Shown here in pieces: positions 25,643 through 33,887 of a stretch of DNA of 64,000 nucleotides. The first letter of the stretch is position 1. Each line of letters begins with the position of its first letter. Location of the stretch: contig CAUQTV010000013.1 in assembly GCA_963521185.1 (NCBI GenBank), positions 40,213-104,212 of the forward strand, given 5' to 3'. The DNA is from Enterobacter_D sp963521185. Its GTDB lineage: Bacteria > Pseudomonadota > Gammaproteobacteria > Enterobacterales > Enterobacteriaceae. The translations under genes were made by a program, and so were the position numbers. The notes below the pieces were generated by a model that worked only from the letters and a program-made list of their open reading frames with translations, was not told the DNA's origin and did not search any database.

Positions 25643-26140
25643 ATGGCAGAGATCATCATTAGAAAAATGCACGAAGAGGACTGGTGTGCAGTCAGGGAAA
25701 TTTATCAGGAAGGAATTGCAACAGGGAACGCCACCTTTCAGACCGCAGCACCTGAGTGGCTGGAATGGAATGAAGGGCATCTTCAGGACTGCCGCTACGT
25801 CGCCACTGTTGATAACAGAGTGGTGGGATGGGCTGCGCTATCTCCTTTTTCCCGCCGGCATGCATACCGCGGTGTCGCAGAGCTGAGCATTTATGTCAGT
25901 ACTCATTTTCAGGGAAAAGGCGCGGGCAGGGCTTTGCTCTCCGGGCTGATAAAGGGCTCGGAAAGTGCGGGTTTCTGGACGCTACTTGCTGGCATCTTTC
26001 CGGAAAACCAGGCCAGTGTTGCTTTACATCGCAGCCAGGGATTCAGGGAAGTCGGCTGCCGGGAAAAAGTGGGTGAAATGAACGGAAAATGGAGAGATGT
26101 TCTCATTCTGGAAAGGCGTAGCCGGACAGTGGGTTGCTGA
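25643..26140 (+). CDS. GNAT N-acetyltransferase (ArsN/Pat-like), second copy
   Basis: I chose the ATG at 25643 (MAEIIIRKMHEEDW), giving 165 residues. The CoA site is HFQGKGAGRALLSGLI, and the PAT-family stretch SRRHAYRGVAELSIYV is present. It resembles the first GNAT gene only moderately, so it is not a recent duplicate. Inferred role: acetylation of arsinothricin or a similar amino-acid analogue. Confidence 0.8.
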   Translation: MAEIIIRKMHEEDWCAVREIYQEGIATGNATFQTAAPEWLEWNEGHLQDCRYVATVDNRVVGWAALSPFSRRHAYRGVAELSIYVSTHFQGKGAGRALLSGLIKGSESAGFWTLLAGIFPENQASVALHRSQGFREVGCREKVGEMNGKWRDVLILERRSRTVGC

Positions 26141-26145
26141 AAAAA

Positions 26146-26174
26146 AGAATGCCTCTGTTCATCAGAGGCATTCT
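26146..26174 (-). terminator. Terminator after the aquaporin gene
   Basis: AGAATGCCTCTG and its exact complement flank a five-base loop; the minus strand continues with a run of T. It separates the GNAT gene (+) from the aquaporin (-). Confidence 0.75.
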
Positions 26175-26189
26175 GTCCTGGAAGGGACT

Positions 26190-26686
26190 TTATTCCGGTG
26201 AGGGTGACTTCAGTTGCGGCATAAACAGCTGGCAGCACGCAACAGCTGCAAGCCCGCCAGACAGCGGAGCGGCCCAGTACAGCCACTGATTATCCCAGTA
26301 TCCCATGGCCAATGCCGGCCCGAAGCTACGGGCCGGGTTCATGCTTGCCCCCGTCAGCGGCCCGCCAATAAAAGCATCAAGAAAAACAGCAATGCTGATA
26401 ATCGCGGGGTTTCTGGTCGTGAGGATGCTCATAATCAGAATAAAAGTCATGACACCTTCGATGAAAAAGGCATTGTACAGTGATACCCCCATATGGACCC
26501 GGGTCACCCCGGCCAGCAGGGAGTGGCCAAAGACAGCCTTCAGGCACAGTGCAGCAGCGCCGGCCCCTAACAACTGAGCCACGATGTAATTCATGGTTGC
26601 CCTGAAAGAGCAGGCCCCGATAAGATAAAAAATCAGGCTTACCACGGGGTTAAGGTGTGCTCCGCTGTCAACAACGGGTAAAAAGT
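26190..26686 (-). pseudogene. Aquaglyceroporin (AqpS/MIP family), 5' end removed by ISL3
   Basis: The frame begins inside the ISL3 end and joins MIP-family sequence at SGAHLNPVVSLIF. Both half-helix motifs remain, as NPV (variant of NPA) and NPAR (MNPARSFGPALA), with about five membrane segments. About 60 N-terminal residues, including the first one or two helices, are gone and are not found on the far side of the insertion. AqpS-type channels in ars clusters conduct arsenite, which ArsC or ArsH produce; this one should be non-functional. Confidence 0.8.
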
Positions 26687-28408
26687 GGGTCTTCCGCAAC
26701 TTAGGTGGACAAAAATTGATGAAACTTTTTAGTTAACAAGGATCTAAGCTGTTTTAAGTTATGTATAACAAAATGGCCTCACTTAAGAGACTTTTACAGC
26801 TACCGCGCGGGTGGCAAACCTGCCGACAGATTACTGGTACTGATGGAATAACCCTCCATCTCCGCGCCACACGTAAAACGGCATCATGTCCTGAGTGCCT
26901 CACGCACAGTCATTCTGTTCATAGTTGCCGGCGGAGGCGAGTACAGCATCTTCCATGCTCAGGCCAGGCCCTCTGGTTAGTCTTCGCCATCCGGCACTGG
27001 TACTGTCGTAACCCTTCCTGTTCACGTAAAATTTTTGCTGAATCGCTTGCTCCCTTTGCAGGCCCGCAGCAGCAGTCTTCTGCATTGCTGAAAAATCTGC
27101 AGCATCAGCTGGGGCTTATCGCAGGTGGTGAAGCAGGGAGACGAGCTGCAGTAGCTTCAGGAATACAGATCAGCGCGGATACTTTACTGCGCAGAGTGGT
27201 TCAAGCTCCGGAACAAACAGAGAACCGGACCAGGCATGTTGGTATTGACGAGTGGGCATGGCATCGGGGCCACAGGTACGGCACACTGATCGTAAATCTT
27301 GATACCCATCGCCCCCTGGTGTTACTGCCAGGCCGGGAGCAACGCACTCTGGCGGCATGGTTCAAAAAATACCCAGAGATACAGGTCGTCTCACGCGATC
27401 GTGGGGGGATCTATGCGTTAGCTGCTCGCGATGGTGCACCGCAGGCAATACAGGTGGCCGATCGCTGGCATCTGCTGAAGAATATTGGTGATGCGCTGGA
27501 GCGCATGATGTACAGACACATGCCATTGATACGACTGGTGGCCACCGAGTTATCCCCCAAAAAACAGAATGCTGAAGCGTCTTTGGTGCCAACGTCAACG
27601 TTACGTCGCCCTGAACGTATTAAACGAGAGCGACGTGACAAACGGTATCAGCGCTGGGCTGAGGTAGACTCTCTTCATAAAAAGGGTTGTGGGATAAGAG
27701 AAATATCGCGTATCACCGGACTGTCCCGGGTGACGGTTCGCCGGTGGATACAGTCAAAAGCGTTCCCTGAAATATCAACTAAGCCACCCAGACCCGGGTT
27801 ACTTGAACCATGGCAGGAATGGCTGGAAGAACAACGGATAAACGGTAACCATAATGCCGGGCAGCTATGGCGGGAGATGGTAAATGCTGGCTTCACCGGG
27901 AGCGAAACGACGGTCAGGGATGCTGTGGCTAAGTGGCGTAAGCAGGTTAACAGTCCCGTTATCGCCCCAGTTCGACTCCCCTCAGCATCCAGAGTAAGCC
28001 GCTGGTTAATGCCCTGGCGAATGATCAGAGGAGAAGAAAACTATGCATCCCGCTTCATCGAATCGATGTGCCAGAAAGAACCGCAACTGAAAATGGCGCA
28101 ACAGCTGTCGCTCGACTTCTATCGAATGTTGAAAACGAAGAATAAATCGCAGTTAAATCAATGGTTCTCTGACGTCAGTCAAAGTGGGCTCATTGACCTT
28201 CAGCGTGTTGCGGCCGGTATGGAAGCGGATGCAACAGCAATACACGAAGCGATAAGCAGCAGATGGAGTAATGGCGTTGTGGAAGGCCATGTAAACCGCC
28301 TGAAGATGCTGAAACGGCAGATGTACGGTCGAGCTGGCTTCGAGTTACTGCGACGACGAGTCATGAGCCCTCTGGCTTAAACAACTCCACCTAAGTTGCG
28401 GAAGACCC
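26687..28408 (+). mobile_element. ISL3-family insertion sequence
   Basis: Perfect terminal inverted repeats of at least 23 bases begin GGGTCTTCCGCAACTTAGG at 26687 and end at 28408; the element is 1722 bases with one transposase gene. ISL3 elements normally make 8-base target duplications, but the flanks (TAAAAAGT and AGTTTTGC) differ, and the genes on either side are unrelated. A deletion or IS-IS recombination therefore followed insertion. Confidence 0.88.
26761..28380 (+). CDS. ISL3-family transposase
   Basis: The 539-residue product has an N-terminal zinc-finger-like region (CPECLTHSHS, CRNPSC), the DDE core (HVGIDEWAWHRGHRYGT, VVSRDRGGIYA, QVADRWHLLKNI) and a central HTH (CGIREISRITGLSRVTVRRW). 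The C-terminal WSNGVVEGHVNRLKMLKR carries the glutamate. The frame is complete, so it is probably active. Confidence 0.92.
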   Translation: MYNKMASLKRLLQLPRGWQTCRQITGTDGITLHLRATRKTASCPECLTHSHSVHSCRRRRVQHLPCSGQALWLVFAIRHWYCRNPSCSRKIFAESLAPFAGPQQQSSALLKNLQHQLGLIAGGEAGRRAAVASGIQISADTLLRRVVQAPEQTENRTRHVGIDEWAWHRGHRYGTLIVNLDTHRPLVLLPGREQRTLAAWFKKYPEIQVVSRDRGGIYALAARDGAPQAIQVADRWHLLKNIGDALERMMYRHMPLIRLVATELSPKKQNAEASLVPTSTLRRPERIKRERRDKRYQRWAEVDSLHKKGCGIREISRITGLSRVTVRRWIQSKAFPEISTKPPRPGLLEPWQEWLEEQRINGNHNAGQLWREMVNAGFTGSETTVRDAVAKWRKQVNSPVIAPVRLPSASRVSRWLMPWRMIRGEENYASRFIESMCQKEPQLKMAQQLSLDFYRMLKTKNKSQLNQWFSDVSQSGLIDLQRVAAGMEADATAIHEAISSRWSNGVVEGHVNRLKMLKRQMYGRAGFELLRRRVMSPLA

Positions 28409-28620
28409 AGTTTTGCACCGTTGGTAACAGTATAGCAGCGGTGTTTGACGTTCTGGCCATGCATGACATAGGCACGCATCGCGCGGAGCTGGGAGACAAT
28501 ATCTGCTCGCTGCCGGTGGAACAGCACATGATCTATTTTGTGTCATCACATTCGGTGGTTACGATCATTCGTATTCTCAGCCAGTCTCAGGATACGGCGC
28601 GGCATGAACCCTGGATATAG
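28409..28620 (+). pseudogene. ParE/RelE-family toxin fragment
   Basis: After the ISL3 end the frame reads LAMHDIGTHRAELGDNICSL, QHMIYFVSSHSVVTIIRILS and DTARHEPW, the C-terminal half of a ParE-type toxin. The N-terminal half and any antitoxin gene are missing. It was probably truncated by the event that removed the aquaporin 5' end. Confidence 0.65.
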
Positions 28621-28775
28621 GATATAACCGGGAACGAAAATAATAATTAAAAACAATATGATACTGATATTTTTTTCATGAACTGAATTCTCGCGCAACA
28701 TAAGTTAAATTTTATTTGATCAGGGCCAATTATGATAATGGTGATGGATGCTTTTAATGACACTTATTAATTACG

Positions 28776-28801
28776 AAAAAAAACGCTCCCGGCGGGAGCG
28801 T
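28776..28801 (-). terminator. Terminator of pcoE
   Basis: ACGCTCCC-GCC-GGGAGCGT on the minus strand is followed by eight T, 50 bases after the pcoE stop. Confidence 0.8.
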
Positions 28802-28851
28802 AAGCCAGTGACTTCGGCGTCAAATGAGGGTCTGACAAGTGGAGCTGCGGG

Positions 28852-29286
28852 TTAATTCTGGGTGATCTGGCTGCGATGCTTTTCAGCCTGCTGCTGATGA
28901 ATCACTGAAGACTGACCATTATTCGCCTTCTCGTGTACAACAGCGGCTTTCTCATGCTCGTTCATTTCGGAAAATGATTTTGCTGTTTCGTTAGAAGCTG
29001 CTGGCTTGGATTTCATCATTTTTTTATGCATTTCAGCCATGTCCTGATGGGCAGCAGAATTGCCGTTTTGCATCATTTCATGGGACATTGCGGCCTGATC
29101 GTGACCGCTCATATCCATCATTTTCATGCTCTCCCCCTGAACTGCACTTTTTTCAGCGGATGATTGCATCTGATGGGCAGGCGCCTGGGCATTATTTACC
29201 TGGTCATGCATGTTCATTGTCTCTGCAGCCCAGGCAGATGAAGCGACAGCCATCATGGCAATAAAGGATACAAGGATCTTTTTCAT
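28852..29286 (-). CDS. pcoE: Periplasmic copper-binding protein PcoE
   Basis: I chose ATG 29286 (MKKILVSFIAMMAVASSAWA), giving 144 residues with a clear signal peptide. The mature protein is rich in Met and His (MNMHDQ, MKMMDMSGHDQ, MAEMHKKMMK) and contains the SilE-type repeat MNEHEKAAVVHE. It sequesters Cu in the periplasm. It has its own promoter with a PcoR-type dyad, separate from pcoABCDRS. Confidence 0.95.
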   Translation of the reverse strand: MKKILVSFIAMMAVASSAWAAETMNMHDQVNNAQAPAHQMQSSAEKSAVQGESMKMMDMSGHDQAAMSHEMMQNGNSAAHQDMAEMHKKMMKSKPAASNETAKSFSEMNEHEKAAVVHEKANNGQSSVIHQQQAEKHRSQITQN

Positions 29287-29459
29287 GGTTGGGTCTCCGG
29301 TGTTTTCATACCCGAACAATCAATGCTTATAACAGAGAAAGCATTTGATCTCAGGGCTGGTTGATCATCACGCCAGGAACCGGGCGATTGAATTATCACG
29401 CTGTCCTGATTTATGGCTGATTATAAAAAACCGACTCTGTTTATCGCGTGACTGAACGA

Positions 29460-29473
29460 TGACATTTTTGTCA
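29460..29473 (-). promoter_or_regulatory. PcoR/CusR-type box upstream of pcoE
   Basis: TGACA-TTTT-TGTCA matches the CusR/SilR half site (TGACA/TGTCA). It lies about 175 bases before pcoE, in the gap after pcoS. Confidence 0.6.
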
Positions 29474-29501
29474 CCTTCCGGGTTTCTCCTGAATAACGGT
29501 A

Positions 29502-30902
29502 TTAATCCATTAACAGACGCACACTGAACACAATTTCCCGCCCCTGCTGTTCTGCTGACAGCTCGCCGCCGTGAGCATGAATGATCGACCTTGTAATTGA
29601 TAATCCCAGCCCCGCGCCTTCCGTGTTGTAGAACCTTGATGAGTCTGCGCGATAGAACCGGTCAAACAAACGTTCCAGATTAGCGGGAACCTGGCCGGAC
29701 ATCGTATTCGTAATCATCACGTTCACACAGTCACTGTCACGCTCAAGGTGTATCGCTGTACAGGTGTTATCGGGAGAATACTTGATTGCATTGGAAAGCA
29801 GGTTACTGAAAGCACGTCGGAGCATATCGCTGTCTCCGGTAACAACGCCCTCTCCTTCAACCGTGATTGTCTTTCCTGTTTCGTCTGCCAGGGGCTCGAA
29901 CAACTCACGTAATTCATTCAGTTCGGCTGCCAGATCCACATCATGTTTATCCAGCCGCAGCAGACCATGCTCTGAACGTGCCAGAAAAAGCATGTCACTG
30001 GTCATTCGTGACAACCTTTTCAGTTCTTCCAGGTTAGCGAATAAAATTTCGCGGTAATGCGAAACATCCCTTTCCTTAGCCAGTGCAAACTGCGTCTGCA
30101 TCATCAGATTACTGACTGGTGTGCGCAGCTCATGCGCGATGTCAGACGAGAAATCTGACAGTTTCCGGAATGCCCCCTCCAGGCGATCAAACATATTATT
30201 GAACTCCTGCATGGTCTCAGAGATTTCCGGCGGAGCCAGATCGGGATTTAGACGCTGATCCAGGCTGTGTACAGTCATGGAGGAAGCCAGACTGGTCATT
30301 TCCCGTAACGGTTTCAGACCAATACGTGTGGTCAGCCAGCCCAGAAAAACAGAAATAAAGACCAGACCGATATTGAACCAGAACAGCCAGGTACTGAGTT
30401 TGTCCATAAACAGGGTGTGATACCCAGTATCCGTGGCAACCGTAATGATGACATGTTTGCTTTTACCCTGTTCCGGCGTCACGGCAACCCGCCGCGAGAT
30501 ACTGCGGTACACGGTGTTATTTTCTTCCGTCTGGATCATATAGTCGAGAATATCACCCGACTTATTAAGCAGGACCGCTGGAACAACAGAATTTTTGGCA
30601 TAGAGTTCAACAATTTTTTCATTTTCCATGTTTTTTATAGAAATGAATAAACCATTGTGCCCTACCATCGCATCGTTTATTTTTTCTGATAATGACTTAA
30701 TATCCGTTTTGTTCCGGAACGTCTCTGTTTTAAGAAACTCTTCGGTGAGCTGAAGTTTACCTGTCAGAAAATCGCGGTCCTGATTATCGAAATAGCCATT
30801 AAGGGTGCTAATCAGGATAAAACTTGATAACCACCATACCGTAAGCATCACCGCAGAAAAAATCAGGCTCAGGCGTGTGGTCAGGGAAATTTTGAACCTC
30901 AC
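29502..30902 (-). CDS. pcoS: Copper-sensing histidine kinase PcoS
   Basis: The 466-residue protein has two membrane segments (about 10-32 and 165-188) flanking a periplasmic sensor, a HAMP-like linker, a DHp with phosphoacceptor in IAHELRTPVSNLM, and a HATPase (LLSNAIKYSPDN, GAGLGLSITRSI). Its start overlaps the pcoR stop by four bases. It phosphorylates PcoR when periplasmic copper is high. Confidence 0.95.
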   Translation of the reverse strand: MRFKISLTTRLSLIFSAVMLTVWWLSSFILISTLNGYFDNQDRDFLTGKLQLTEEFLKTETFRNKTDIKSLSEKINDAMVGHNGLFISIKNMENEKIVELYAKNSVVPAVLLNKSGDILDYMIQTEENNTVYRSISRRVAVTPEQGKSKHVIITVATDTGYHTLFMDKLSTWLFWFNIGLVFISVFLGWLTTRIGLKPLREMTSLASSMTVHSLDQRLNPDLAPPEISETMQEFNNMFDRLEGAFRKLSDFSSDIAHELRTPVSNLMMQTQFALAKERDVSHYREILFANLEELKRLSRMTSDMLFLARSEHGLLRLDKHDVDLAAELNELRELFEPLADETGKTITVEGEGVVTGDSDMLRRAFSNLLSNAIKYSPDNTCTAIHLERDSDCVNVMITNTMSGQVPANLERLFDRFYRADSSRFYNTEGAGLGLSITRSIIHAHGGELSAEQQGREIVFSVRLLMD

Positions 30903-31579
30903 TCTTCTCTGATCTCCAGGACATATCCGGTACCGCGAATGGTATGGATCAGTTTTGGCTCAAAGTCATCATCAATTTTACTTCTCAGACGTCTCACGGC
31001 GACATCAATCACATTCGTATCACTGTCAAAATTCATGTTCCAGACCAGGGACGAGATAAGACTCCTGGGTAACACTTCTCCGGTGCGTTGCAGCAGCAAC
31101 TCAAGCAGAACGTATTCTTTACCGGTGAGATGGATCTTCTTCCCCGAACGGATCACGGTCCGGCGCACCATATCAACGGTCATATCGGCGATGGTGCAGA
31201 CTGTTGCGGCCTGCGAGCGTGCCCGGCGCAGTAGGGTTCTTACACGTGCAACCAGCTCCGTAAAATCAAAGGGCTTAATCAGGTAGTCATCTGCGCCAAG
31301 CTCCAGTCCTTTCACTTTGTCCCGCACGTTGTCCTTTGCGGTTAAAAACAGGACCGGTTCTTCGTGCCCGGACTCCCTCAGTGCGCTGATGATTTGCCAC
31401 CCGTCGAGGAAAGGCAGCATCACGTCCAGTATTATCAAATCATACTGTCCCTTCGACGCGGCCCCGAGACCATCGCGGCCATTATTAAAGAGATCGGCCT
31501 GATAGCCTTCCTCAACCAGTCCCTGCTGCAGGTAACGACCTGTTTTTTGTTCGTCTTCAACGATTAAAATACGCTGCAT
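30899..31579 (-). CDS. pcoR: Copper response regulator PcoR
   Basis: I chose ATG 31579 (MQRILIVEDEQKTG), giving 226 residues. It is an OmpR/PhoB-type regulator: receiver with ED pair, phosphoacceptor LDVMLPFLDG and lysine in YLIKPFDF, then a winged helix (VIDVAVRRLRSKIDDDF, IRGTGYVLE). It binds dyads at the pcoA and pcoE promoters. Confidence 0.95.
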   Translation of the reverse strand: MQRILIVEDEQKTGRYLQQGLVEEGYQADLFNNGRDGLGAASKGQYDLIILDVMLPFLDGWQIISALRESGHEEPVLFLTAKDNVRDKVKGLELGADDYLIKPFDFTELVARVRTLLRRARSQAATVCTIADMTVDMVRRTVIRSGKKIHLTGKEYVLLELLLQRTGEVLPRSLISSLVWNMNFDSDTNVIDVAVRRLRSKIDDDFEPKLIHTIRGTGYVLEIREE

Positions 31580-31633
31580 GGTCAACTCGCTGATATGAAA
31601 GTAAAAATCTCACGCATGAGCTTTGGCTGTCCC

Positions 31634-32563
31634 CTAGCTGACCTGAGACGGAGCAAGCATTCCGAGCCACGCTACGGCGCCCAGAATGATAATCGCAACA
31701 ACGAATTCTGTCAGGATGCTGTTTCGCATCAGGGCAACGCTGCGATCATAATTCCCTTCCCTGACCATAACTTCAAGCCGGGGACCCAGGTGAAACCGGT
31801 TTGCTGCAGCCAGAAGAAGCATCAGAACAAACAGAGCCGTCTTGGCAAGCAATATCCTCCCCCAGGAACTGTTGAATAAGGGAGTTAAGTTACCCTCAGC
31901 AATATACAGATAGTTGACCAGCGCACTCAGGATCAGGGCTACAACAATCACCGTTCCTGCCGTGGCAAATTTTGCCAGGGAGTCAGATATCACAATGACG
32001 CTCTGTGCATTATGCGCGTTTCTGCGCATCAGCAGGATAGCAAATGCAACCAGAGCACCTGTCCAGGCACCTGCAGCGCCGAGATGGGTCAGATCGCTCA
32101 GTAAATGGAGATAGTAATGCAGACCGTCATGCATAACGGCGTGTCCTCCCCAGGCAAGTGTAGCCAGCGCCACGCCCCCACTCATCGTCATCAGCAGGCA
32201 GGACAATACTCTCTTATTAGTGTAAAGGAACAAAGCACCGAGTGTGGTAAACAGGGCACAGAGCCTGACAATCCAGCTAATACCCACATCAGTTTCTTCT
32301 ATCACCATCTCGATAACATGGATGGATAATTCTCTGAGGTCAGTTACTCCACTCATGGCATTAGATACCAGGAGCATATTAATGCCAGTAAGAATGATGC
32401 CTGTAACAACAGCAAAGGTTATAAACGACCTGAAATTAGTCAGGTTATAGGTTTCATGTCTGACACCGCTTATTCCATATATCTGAAAAAATGGCAATCC
32501 AAATATTACCATCAAATCCAGATAAAGAAGAAAACGAATAACAATCATAATCAGGTCGTTCAT
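31634..32563 (-). CDS. pcoD: Inner-membrane copper protein PcoD
   Basis: The 309-residue CopD-family protein has eight predicted membrane helices with conserved His residues (WGGHAVMHDGLHYYLHLLSD). It probably takes up copper from PcoC into the cytoplasm, where PcoA acquires it before Tat export. It lies four bases after pcoC. Confidence 0.94.
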   Translation of the reverse strand: MNDLIMIVIRFLLYLDLMVIFGLPFFQIYGISGVRHETYNLTNFRSFITFAVVTGIILTGINMLLVSNAMSGVTDLRELSIHVIEMVIEETDVGISWIVRLCALFTTLGALFLYTNKRVLSCLLMTMSGGVALATLAWGGHAVMHDGLHYYLHLLSDLTHLGAAGAWTGALVAFAILLMRRNAHNAQSVIVISDSLAKFATAGTVIVVALILSALVNYLYIAEGNLTPLFNSSWGRILLAKTALFVLMLLLAAANRFHLGPRLEVMVREGNYDRSVALMRNSILTEFVVAIIILGAVAWLGMLAPSQVS

Positions 32564-32567
32564 AATA

Positions 32568-32948
32568 TTACTTCACTGTAAAGGTGTAATTACCGGTAAT
32601 AGGGTGCGTATCTGAAGAAACCGCGCGCCAGTCAACACGATAAGTGCCAGCGGGTAAAGGCTCTCGCGGAATAATGACCATCGATTTAGGGTCAGCGCCT
32701 GGCGCCACTTTTGCCGCGACCGGCATCGGAGAATGTGATGACATGCCTTTCATACCCGTCATCGTTAATTTTGCACCTGAGAATTTCACGGTCAGATTTT
32801 CCGAGAAATTAAGCTGAATCTTTTCCGGGGCCGCTACGGCTGAATCAGCCTGTGGCACAGAGCTTTTTAATTCCGGATGGGCCATAGCAGAGAAAGCAAC
32901 GCCCATAACGAGGCCACCTGTAAGAATGGCTTTATTTAAAATCGACAT
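32568..32948 (-). CDS. pcoC: Periplasmic copper chaperone PcoC
   Basis: The 126-residue CopC-family protein has a signal peptide ending AFSAMA, leaving His as the first mature residue (HPELKSSVPQ), the Cu(II) ligand. The Met-rich loop MTGMKGMSSHSPM binds Cu(I). It shuttles copper between PcoA, PcoB and PcoD. Confidence 0.95.
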   Translation of the reverse strand: MSILNKAILTGGLVMGVAFSAMAHPELKSSVPQADSAVAAPEKIQLNFSENLTVKFSGAKLTMTGMKGMSSHSPMPVAAKVAPGADPKSMVIIPREPLPAGTYRVDWRAVSSDTHPITGNYTFTVK

Positions 32949-32987
32949 TTTATTTACCTGTTTAGTTGAGTGTTTTATATCAGTGCG

Positions 32988-33887
32988 TTAAAACCAGATT
33001 CTGGCTCCCGCCAGGAATACTACCTGATGGTCTTTCTCACCTTCTCTTTTCGCCATATCGGATGTTTTCCCGTAAAGTTGATTCCAGGAAACGCCTATAT
33101 AGGGTGCAAACTCACGGCGTATTTCATAGCGCAGCCGGAGCCCCAGCTCTGTGTCAGTCAGTCCCCTGCCGCGACCCCGCGATTCATCATCCTGACTGTA
33201 GAAATTCACCTCATAGGATGGCTGGAGTATGAGCCGGTTAGTCAGTAAAACGTCGTATTCTCCTCCCAGACGAAGGGCTGCTTTTCCGCCATTACTGACA
33301 AAACCCGTAATTTCAGACTCAAAATTATAGAGTGCCAGCCCCTGAAAACCGACAGCAGCCCAGGTCCGGGCAGAAGCAGGTCTGAAATCCTGCCTGACAC
33401 CCGCAACCAAATCCCACCATGGGCCAACCGCATGTCCCCAGAGTAACTGCGCTTCAGCCGCCTCCGTTTCCCCATTGCTTCGTTCACCTTCACTCTTTAG
33501 CCAAATCCGATCTGTGTCGCCTCCAATCCAGCTGTTAACACTCCAGCTGAAATTGTTGGTGTTATCCGACCGTTGCCATTCCAGTTGATCCAGCAGAACC
33601 AGATAATTAATCGCACTGTCGTGAATCGCATGCCCCTGTAAATTGCCGAATGCAGCCTTCCGGTCGGCATCGGTAACAGGCGGAATTGGCGTTCTGCTCT
33701 CAGTTACAATGGGCTCCATTGACGTCATCTCAGTGAAATTCTCATCTGCTGGCATCTGCATGGCAGACATGTCGTGCCCGGCGTGGGGATCTGCAGAGAC
33801 GGAGCCCGCCGCAATAGAAAGCTGTGAGGTAAACAAACCGGCGACCAGAACAGGTATGGCCTTCAAATTTCTCTTCATTCGCATCAT
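32988..33887 (-). CDS. pcoB: Outer-membrane copper resistance protein PcoB
   Basis: The 299-residue protein has a signal peptide (VLVAGLFTSQLSIAAG), an N-terminal Met/His loop (HAGHDMSAMQM) and a CopB-family beta barrel ending in aromatic AGARIWF. The ATG at 33887 overlaps the pcoA stop; a further ATG at 33878 is an alternative start. It works with PcoA in periplasmic detoxification. Confidence 0.94.
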   Translation of the reverse strand: MMRMKRNLKAIPVLVAGLFTSQLSIAAGSVSADPHAGHDMSAMQMPADENFTEMTSMEPIVTESRTPIPPVTDADRKAAFGNLQGHAIHDSAINYLVLLDQLEWQRSDNTNNFSWSVNSWIGGDTDRIWLKSEGERSNGETEAAEAQLLWGHAVGPWWDLVAGVRQDFRPASARTWAAVGFQGLALYNFESEITGFVSNGGKAALRLGGEYDVLLTNRLILQPSYEVNFYSQDDESRGRGRGLTDTELGLRLRYEIRREFAPYIGVSWNQLYGKTSDMAKREGEKDHQVVFLAGARIWF

